From Planctomycetaceae bacterium (GTDB taxonomy: Bacteria > Planctomycetota > Planctomycetia > Pirellulales > Thermoguttaceae), in contig JAIRYX010000252.1 of NCBI GenBank assembly GCA_031267635.1, positions 1-14,825 of the forward strand: a stretch of 14,825 bases of DNA, written 5' to 3'. Each line of letters opens with the position of its first letter. Position 1 is the stretch's first letter. Positions 8,501-12,152 of the stretch are shown piece after piece. A program made the position numbers and the translations under genes. Below the pieces are notes generated by a model that ran no database searches, had not been told where the DNA came from, and saw only the letters and a program-made list of their open reading frames with translations.

Positions 8501-9860
8501 GCACGGGAATCGTTACGTCAAAACTCACGCCGCCGGAATGGAGCCGCGCGGCAATATTGCTGTTTTCGACTTGTAAAACAACCGACGTTTGAATGCCCGT
8601 ATTTTGCTCTTCTTGCCAATGAATATCGAAATCATTTCTTATACTGCGAATCACAAACAATGTAGAAATTTCATTAGGTGCCGTCGTTTGACCGAAAATT
8701 CCGCCTTGTAATGAAGAAATTGTCGCACTGGGCAACGGAACTTCCAATTGCAAACTCGAAGTCAACGCCGACGGAAATTCCGCTTTGAGTTGATATTCTT
8801 TCATCGACGATTGCACAACCGGAAACGACAAATGAAGCGTAATGGTATGAATGTTATTTTCTATTTCATTTTTGACCGTATTTTCGTCCGGCGACGCAGG
8901 GAGTTTCGAGGAAAGATTTTGTTGCGGCGTAGTCGGCGGTAATTCTTCCGAATCACTCATTCCGGTTGGCGTATCCACAGGCAACGGATTATTTTCTGGT
9001 TCGCCGGATGATTCTGTTTCCGGCTTGTTTTCCGGTTCTTGAGGCGTTTCTTCCGGTAAAGGAATATCGGGTGAAGTTACGGATTCCGGCAACGCGGATT
9101 GTTCTATTTCTTTGAAAGAAGCATCCGGCGTCGGCGTTTCCGGAGGATTGATGTTATCGTGGATTGACTCTGGTTTTGTTACCGGCAACGGCTCTTTGAG
9201 CGTTTCCGTTTCGCGTGTCGGAAGCGTGTTGAAAGTTGTTATCGAATGCGTTATCTGTTGTGTCTGAACCGGCGAAGAAATTTTAGGTTTTAATAGAATT
9301 TCGTATCCTTTTCCTTCGGGATTCGCAATAACATCGCACTGTCCAGTTCCTTCATATTGAACGGCGTCTGATAAATTTCCATCGGCGGAAATAAAGAAAA
9401 TACCGCTTTGCAACCCAATCGGCACGCGGACAATCGGTTCGTTGCGAGTTCTGATTCGCATTTGAATTGTCATATTCGCCGTGTTATCGACGACTTTACC
9501 GTCTGCGGAAATGGATTGAATCGAATAAAGCGGTTCCTGTAAATTGAGCGTTGTTTGGAAAATCGCGTCAATTTGCGGCAAAGAATAACCGATCAACGCC
9601 GGAACAAGTTTTCCGTTTCCGTTAGGAACATAAATAATATCGACAGGCGACGCGAACGTTCCAAATGTTCCCGATGGCGACAAAGATGGTGCAATCGGCA
9701 CATCCGGCGGTTGTAAAGTTGAGGGAACCGTCGGCGGAACAAAAGCCGTGCTTTGAGCTGCCGCAAATGGTTTCACGTTAATTCCAATGATAAAAATCAA
9801 GAGAAACCAAAACGTTCGCAAACAACGTCGATAGTAACCATCCGAAATTGAAAAAAGCAT
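5514..9860 (-). CDS. Giant exported protein with Pro/Glu-rich linker and C-terminal membrane anchor (1448 aa)
   Basis: I do not recognise a characterised family. The N-terminus is a clear signal peptide: RRCLR before a hydrophobic core at about 16-28, and an AAA|Q cleavage site near residue 35. A small domain (about 72-200) is followed by a low-complexity Pro/Glu/Thr/Ser linker (about 222-327). Then come some 900 residues of probable beta-rich ectodomain with repeated hydrophobic-strand patterns, and three or four membrane segments (about 1255-1330). The cytoplasmic tail of 118 residues is strongly acidic at its end. The layout matches that of the 1539-aa gene which follows after 3 bp, so the two form an operon and may be divergent paralogues or partners in one complex. 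The ATG at 9858-9860 is the only sensible start, since it places the signal peptide at the N-terminus. No clear ribosome site precedes it. An enzymatic function is not supported by visible motifs. Confidence 0.85.
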   Translation of the reverse strand: MLFSISDGYYRRCLRTFWFLLIFIIGINVKPFAAAQSTAFVPPTVPSTLQPPDVPIAPSLSPSGTFGTFASPVDIIYVPNGNGKLVPALIGYSLPQIDAIFQTTLNLQEPLYSIQSISADGKVVDNTANMTIQMRIRTRNEPIVRVPIGLQSGIFFISADGNLSDAVQYEGTGQCDVIANPEGKGYEILLKPKISSPVQTQQITHSITTFNTLPTRETETLKEPLPVTKPESIHDNINPPETPTPDASFKEIEQSALPESVTSPDIPLPEETPQEPENKPETESSGEPENNPLPVDTPTGMSDSEELPPTTPQQNLSSKLPASPDENTVKNEIENNIHTITLHLSFPVVQSSMKEYQLKAEFPSALTSSLQLEVPLPSATISSLQGGIFGQTTAPNEISTLFVIRSIRNDFDIHWQEEQNTGIQTSVVLQVENSNIAARLHSGGVSFDVTIPVRSIGRTFDSFRVHLPPGAVYQPASTQTLTEYQIREIKPEINSENENALLSQTIEVRLAQPTEGPVPVHFLAETPNASMQDGWLELGGFDVVGAKKQFGTLAVSVPPETRLRQHKESQGISPAYVFSPNETENIVSSFGYYEQPYLLKVQAVRQAARIYLLRPEYQVQIDRNQAILRAKYTYGIRGGKRDVEIDMNGWELMDIGPENYVNNNNISVAEDSKVTFSLPELVGKTVDIEFRAVKTIAPETTNNEIAFAFPIPEADFVEPGIAAIFPADNVKLTPFSDSGNNKIKGMSQRPRRGTPLQMETPQRLQEPLIYLIDHPEDTLFCGKLLSQKQKISVRSQSEATLYANEPVVQTLNYMVEHEPVSRLTFIVPQEIDNVQGNLRIMLDSRPLVSETVGGGMSEDFLQENHLLTNHKSANTAESSEKNEDEKITVVDSNLFNPGTKRTSSVVLKQATLPDAKIGSFQLTLSFSLPQQEKPNIPKDKTIQADIPVILPMDGKLLQESVRVRLPREIQEILARPDENEWESESPFLADVPSMTEKILSHRQPEILYHARQPISTLALGIAQDNANLLGGTTIEKSWVQVWLLPSGRVDHAVYRLTSRHDQLTIILPESVRNVKTLPVKIDGRKIDVPLENDHSLKIPLFSETIPQTIENAVFTANAISKESRTIDAFNIDSTQPRKTIFGVFETECPHTLELWYEVSAVTGTNRLMMELPKFPDEITTLLPMYCQVILSSSRHLLSCHSNWIPQYQWTFQNGYFSRTSELSQSQLEDWIGVEHSEPVTGELNSYLFRSLNPQTSCEINVADRSTLALISSGVILLIGLIFIYFSKMRYPGIVFTTVVLFASFFAYRVTMTILFLQTGALGLILVLLAMFLYRMFAVGASWEYSMVEPGTAALSGYTHPPQKAVPIAAVNPLVSNTDSDSSDQERARVVVTTKEMIPPESINNMIMPDMQNSDLGNDRTQAYQPPHEEPEMILENVSENEQEKENGK

Positions 9861-9871
9861 GGAAATATTTT

Positions 9872-9898
9872 ATGATAAAAAACACGTTATTGTTTCAA
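9872..9898 (-). promoter_or_regulatory. Weak candidate promoter for the giant-protein operon
   Basis: Read on the minus strand, TTGAAA (9893-9898) and TATCAT (9872-9877) each match the sigma70 consensus at five of six positions, but the spacer is only 15 bp. Transcription would begin almost at the ATG (9860), giving a nearly leaderless message, which fits the absence of a ribosome site. Read-through from the small gene upstream is an alternative source of transcription. Confidence 0.25.
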
Positions 9899-10061
9899 GT
9901 TGCCCATTAAAAAAATAATACACATACTGTTTATTTTACCAGACATGGTATGCAAATTAAAGTGTTTTTATCAATTTTTTGCAGTCCGCAATAAGAAACG
10001 CGAAAAATAATTCCTATTATTGATATATTATGGCTTTCAAAAATAAATTTTGCAATATTTT

Positions 10062-10334
10062 TCAAAAAATGTCAAAAAAACGGCTATCCGTACCGCCTTC
10101 CCCGATTTTCAACTTGACCGGTTTGAGACATTTGGGACATCTCCCTTCATAAGCAGTATTATCACTATTCACATAAATTCTGGAATAAATCCCGCAACAA
10201 TGAAATTTCACACCAATAAACCTCTTGGTCGAAAAATCGTCCACAACGTCGTTTTTTTTGCGAGTATTATCACCCGTTGCTTTACGGCTCACAGAATTAG
10301 GATCACTGGAAAGATCAAGCAAATGACGCGACAC
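10062..10334 (-). CDS. Small zinc-ribbon-like conserved protein (90 aa)
   Basis: The C-terminal half carries FHCCGIYSRIYV (Cys 46 and 47) and GRCPKCLKPVKL (Cys 66 and 69). This four-cysteine set could bind zinc in a ribbon fold. It ends with IGEGGTDSRFFDIF, a conserved-looking tail that, as I remember it, recurs in short planctomycete proteins of unknown function. The N-terminal 40 residues are polar, basic and probably flexible. There is no signal peptide or membrane segment, so it is likely cytoplasmic. I chose the GTG start at 10332-10334 because AAGGAG lies 9 bases upstream (10344-10349). A TTG at 10350-10352 is in frame but would place that ribosome site inside the gene. The gene is followed after 201 bp by the giant-protein operon on the same strand with no GC-rich terminator between. 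A nucleic-acid or protein-binding role is inference. Confidence 0.7.
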   Translation of the reverse strand: MSRHLLDLSSDPNSVSRKATGDNTRKKNDVVDDFSTKRFIGVKFHCCGIYSRIYVNSDNTAYEGRCPKCLKPVKLKIGEGGTDSRFFDIF

Positions 10335-10343
10335 GACACTTTT

Positions 10344-10349
10344 CTCCTT
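10344..10349 (-). promoter_or_regulatory. Ribosome binding site deciding the zinc-ribbon start
   Basis: The minus strand reads AAGGAG, then a 9-base spacer, then GTG at 10332-10334. This is the best Shine-Dalgarno match near this gene and argues against the in-frame TTG immediately upstream. Confidence 0.6.
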
Positions 10350-10437
10350 CAAAAATCAAAGAAAATTTATGGTTCATCCAACAAGTTCGCACCTTAACGT
10401 TATGATTAAAAAATCGGACAAGTTATTACAATCTTGC

Positions 10438-10496
10438 GGATAACTATTCCGTTGCCCTGTGCGGATTTATTGGGTTTTGGTGTCGGAATAGTTACC
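10438..10496 (-). repeat. Solo hairpin repeat unit, copy 3
   Basis: Its ends, GGATAACTATTCCG and CGGAATAGTTACC, pair over 13 bases with one bulged A, giving a stem-loop of 59 nt. The centre GTGCGGATTTATT is shared with the copy at 710-768. This copy has no facing partner and no CCCTTATTTATCAA tail, so it is the minimal form of the family. Confidence 0.75.
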
Positions 10497-10569
10497 TTGT
10501 CTTCAAATTGACATCACCTTAAACAAATTCCAAAAGCATTATCTCTGAAATAAACACAAAATCAAGACC

Positions 10570-10610
10570 AAGTCTTCACGGAAATTTCCAGAAAAGTTGG
10601 GTGGAGACTT
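10570..10610. promoter_or_regulatory. Imperfect inverted repeat abutting the DUF1080 promoter
   Basis: AAGTCTTCAC (10570-10579) and GTGGAGACTT (10601-10610) are inverted repeats with one mismatch. The palindrome GGAAATTTCC lies just inside the left arm (10580-10589). The right arm overlaps the predicted -35 box, the position expected for a regulator site. No regulator is identified in the window. Confidence 0.3.
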
Positions 10611-10638
10611 GAACTTTCCGTATCACTTGTGTTAAAAT
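10609..10638 (+). promoter_or_regulatory. Candidate sigma70-type promoter of the DUF1080 gene
   Basis: TTGAAC (10609-10614) and TAAAAT (10633-10638) are separated by 18 bp. Initiation near 10645 would give a leader of a little over 110 nt containing the hairpin at 10702-10732. Confidence 0.4.
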
Positions 10639-10701
10639 ATAAGTTGCTGTGTTTTCGGAATCATTGTCGATTCTGAAACAAAAAACGATTGATTCACTTG
10701 T

Positions 10702-10732
10702 CCGCTTTTTGAAAGTATGTTCCAAAAAGCGG
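10702..10732 (+). promoter_or_regulatory. Leader hairpin before the DUF1080 gene
   Basis: CCGCTTTTTG (10702-10711) and CAAAAAGCGG (10723-10732) form a perfect 10-bp stem with an 11-nt loop. It ends 9 bases before the ribosome site GAGGAG (10742-10747). No U-run follows, so it is not a normal terminator. It may stabilise the message or affect ribosome access. Confidence 0.5.
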
Positions 10733-10757
10733 TTTCAACATGAGGAGTTTAGATTCC

Positions 10758-11411
10758 ATGAAAAAGAACATTGTGTTGCTCGCTGCGTTGGCGTTGTTGT
10801 TTCCGGTTTGTGTTTTGGCGGAAGAGCCGTCGGCAGCTGACGGATGGGCAAAGATTTTCAACGGGAAAAATTTGACCGGCTGGAAATCCAATGAAACGAA
10901 AGGCGGTGAATTTTATGTCACCGATGAAGGTGAAATCGCCAGTAAAGGAGGACGTGCGCACCTTTTTTATATGGAGGAACTGAAAAACTTTGAACTGAAA
11001 CTTGACGTTTACATCAACGATAACGGCAACTCCGGCGTTTATGTTCTTTCGCCTTGGGTGGACAATAATTGGCCCACCGGTGGCTTTGAATTGCAAGTCA
11101 ATTCGACGCACTCCGACTCAGTAAAAACAGGATCGCTTTACGAAATTATTAAAATTTACGAATCGCCGTCCGGTCCCGACCAGTGGTTCACCTATCACAT
11201 CATCGTGAAAGATAACACGCTGACAGTGAAAGTGAACGACAAAACGTTATATACTTACGTTGATCCGTCGTCGCCGGAAGCCGCGAAAAAAGCTGCCGCA
11301 GGAGAAAAAGTACGGCGTTATATCGGCCAAACCGGACATATCGCTTTACAACAGCACGATCCGGGTTCCAAACCGAAATTCAAAAACATCTATTTGAAAA
11401 AACTTCCGTGA
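10758..11411 (+). CDS. Secreted DUF1080 / 3-keto-disaccharide hydrolase domain protein
   Basis: The mature protein is essentially one 3-keto-disaccharide hydrolase domain (formerly DUF1080), a concanavalin-like beta-sandwich family abundant in Planctomycetes and relatives. Family hallmarks are GWAKIFNGKNLTGWKS near the start of the mature region, YVTDEGEIASKGG, FELKLDVYINDNGNSGVYV, GGFELQVNSTHSD, a WFTYHIIVKDNTLTVKVND strand pair, and a C-terminal GHIALQQHDPGSKPKFKNIYLK. Characterised members act on 3-keto-glycosides outside the cytoplasm; the substrate here is unknown. The start ATG at 10758 gives a classical signal peptide (MKKN, hydrophobic core, VLA|EEP cut near residue 21) and a GAGGAG ribosome site 10 bases upstream. 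An in-frame ATG at 10740 overlaps that ribosome site and is less likely. At 217 residues it is a single-domain, full-length member. It appears monocistronic, with its own promoter and terminator. Confidence 0.9.
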   Translation: MKKNIVLLAALALLFPVCVLAEEPSAADGWAKIFNGKNLTGWKSNETKGGEFYVTDEGEIASKGGRAHLFYMEELKNFELKLDVYINDNGNSGVYVLSPWVDNNWPTGGFELQVNSTHSDSVKTGSLYEIIKIYESPSGPDQWFTYHIIVKDNTLTVKVNDKTLYTYVDPSSPEAAKKAAAGEKVRRYIGQTGHIALQQHDPGSKPKFKNIYLKKLP

Positions 11412-11441
11412 TCAATAAGCAGAACACCGAAGTTTTGTTTT
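11399..11441 (+). terminator. Terminator-like hairpin at the DUF1080 stop codon
   Basis: AAAACTTC-C-GTG (11399-11410) pairs with CAC-C-GAAGTTTT (11425-11436), giving an 11-bp stem with one C-C mismatch and a 14-nt loop. GTTTT follows. The left arm overlaps the last codons and the TGA of the gene. The A-rich left side could make it work on both strands. Confidence 0.5.
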
Positions 11442-11647
11442 CAAACGGTAAATGTTTTTTTGTAACCGTTCACGCTGATGTTTTACTATCCATAGATAGA
11501 TTTTCACAGAATATCGAAATATTTCCTGACAGGATTAACAAGATTTTTGATTATTTCGTTTTTTGGAGGACAATATTTGAAAACGCAATAGAAAACTATA
11601 GCATCAGTTGCCCAAGCCAAATAAATCAGCACGTGGCAACTGTAGTA

Positions 11648-11702
11648 CAAAGTTCCTCAATTTCCCTTGATATGAAAAATGTCAAGTGAACTTGCGTGAC
11701 TT
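11648..11702. repeat. 55-bp insertion flanked by 7-bp direct repeats
   Basis: TGTAGTA occurs at 11641-11647 and again at 11703-11709. The segment between starts CAAAGT, and ACTTTG (11699-11704) spans its right edge, forming 6-bp inverted ends. Removing one TGTAGTA plus the insert restores a normal repeat unit reading GGCAACTGTAGTAGAGTTAC. This looks like a very small insertion with a target duplication. Confidence 0.4.
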
Positions 11703-11789
11703 TGTAGTAGAGTTACCCGAACGTCTTGACCATTGCAACCCTTGTTTATCAAGTTTCCCTTAGTAGCCAACAAAGCCCCCAAAAAACGT

Positions 11790-11863
11790 GCCCTTATGCC
11801 CTTATTTTTTAGATCATGGATTGTTATCAAACCAAATGGAACGAAAAATAAGGGAATAAGGGC
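11790..11863. repeat. 20-bp-stem hairpin at the centre of island 2
   Basis: GCCCTTATGCCCTTATTTTT (11790-11809) and AAAAATAAGGGAATAAGGGC (11844-11863) are inverted repeats matching at 19 of 20 positions around a 34-nt loop. Each arm also contains two direct copies of CCCTTAT-like sequence, echoing the GCCCTTATTTATCAA tail of the repeat family. Confidence 0.7.
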
Positions 11864-11949
11864 GTATGCTTGGCGCAATTCGGGCTACTAAGGGAAAAGT
11901 TGATAAATAAGGGCGGCAATAATAATATGCTCCGGTAAAATTGACTGTC

Positions 11950-11999
11950 GTTACCCAGTTGCTGTACGGATTGATTTGGTTTGAGCGACTGCATGTTAC
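11950..11999 (-). repeat. Hairpin repeat unit, copy at right end of island 2
   Basis: Read on the minus strand, the unit starts GTAACATGCAGTCGCTC, has the core AACCAAATCAATCCGTAC and ends AGCAACTGGGTAAC. Its flank GACAGTCAATTTTACCGGA resembles that of copy 1 (251-302), so it is subtype a. Confidence 0.7.
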
Positions 12000-12024
12000 G
12001 TTTCCTTGAATGTTAATCGCTCAT

Positions 12025-12152
12025 GCGTAACATGAGTTACTAAAATACACGTTAAAACAAAGGTAACTGTGCAGTCGTTCAAACCAAATCAACCCCGCAC
12101 TGGACAACATAGTTACCCGAATGGCTTTACCATTGCAGCCCTTATTTATCAA
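12025..12152 (+). repeat. Repeat copy with tail running into the ABC-F stop codon
   Basis: GCGTAACATGAGTTACTA (12025-12042) is the exact inverse of 360-377 in island 1. A hairpin unit follows at 12062-12118: GGTAACTGTGCAGTCG, core AACCAAATCAACCCCGCAC, end AGTTACCC. The tail GAATGGCTTTACCATTGC and GCCCTTATTTATCAA runs to 12152. The TCA at 12149-12151 inside this tail is the TGA stop codon of the minus-strand ABC-F gene. Confidence 0.75.

Larger units (their letters stand above)
10335..10757. other. Divergent intergenic region between zinc-ribbon and DUF1080 genes
   Basis: This gap of about 420 bp separates two divergently transcribed genes. It holds a solo hairpin repeat (10438-10496), an imperfect inverted repeat (10570-10610), a candidate plus-strand promoter (10609-10638) and a leader hairpin (10702-10732). 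I see no coding sequence in it and no clear sigma70 promoter for the leftward gene. Confidence 0.6.
11592..11999. repeat. Composite nested inverted-repeat island 2
   Basis: A degenerate plus-oriented unit begins at 11592, with core AGCCAAATAAATCAGCAC and GGCAACTGTAGTA. It is interrupted by a short insertion and resumes as AGTTACCCGAACG (11711). Its tail reads ACCATTGCAACCCTTGTTTATCAA, then CCCTTAGTAGCC. On the other side GGGCTACTAAGGGAAAA (11882-11898), TTGATAAATAAGGGCGG and a minus-oriented unit (11950-11999) mirror this. A 20-bp hairpin at 11790-11863 occupies the centre. The plan resembles island 1, but the interior is unrelated. Confidence 0.75.
11412..12148. other. Repeat-filled gap between convergent genes
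   Basis: This gap of about 740 bp lies between the 3' ends of the DUF1080 gene and the ABC-F gene. From 11592 onward nearly all of it belongs to the repeat family (island 2 and the 12025-12152 copy). Positions 11442-11591 are AT-rich with only a weak AACGGT/ACCGTT inverted repeat (11445-11469) and no supportable gene. Confidence 0.7.

Noticed and set aside
9937..9950. TACCAGACATGGTA as an operator for the giant operon
   Set aside because: A 5-bp inverted repeat in AT-rich DNA with no convincing promoter around it is too weak to claim.
10050..10397. Plus-strand 115-codon frame opposite the zinc-ribbon gene
   Set aside because: The opposite strand carries a cysteine-patterned protein with a good ribosome site; this frame is its antisense shadow.
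11408..11689. Plus-strand 93-codon frame after the DUF1080 gene
   Set aside because: It overlaps the DUF1080 stop and terminator hairpin, enters a repeat unit, and has no recognisable content.
11657..11878. Minus-strand 73-codon frame in island 2
   Set aside because: It spans the repeat tail, the tiny insertion and the central hairpin, and has no ribosome site or domain. It is useful only for showing the repeat-derived LINKG peptide.
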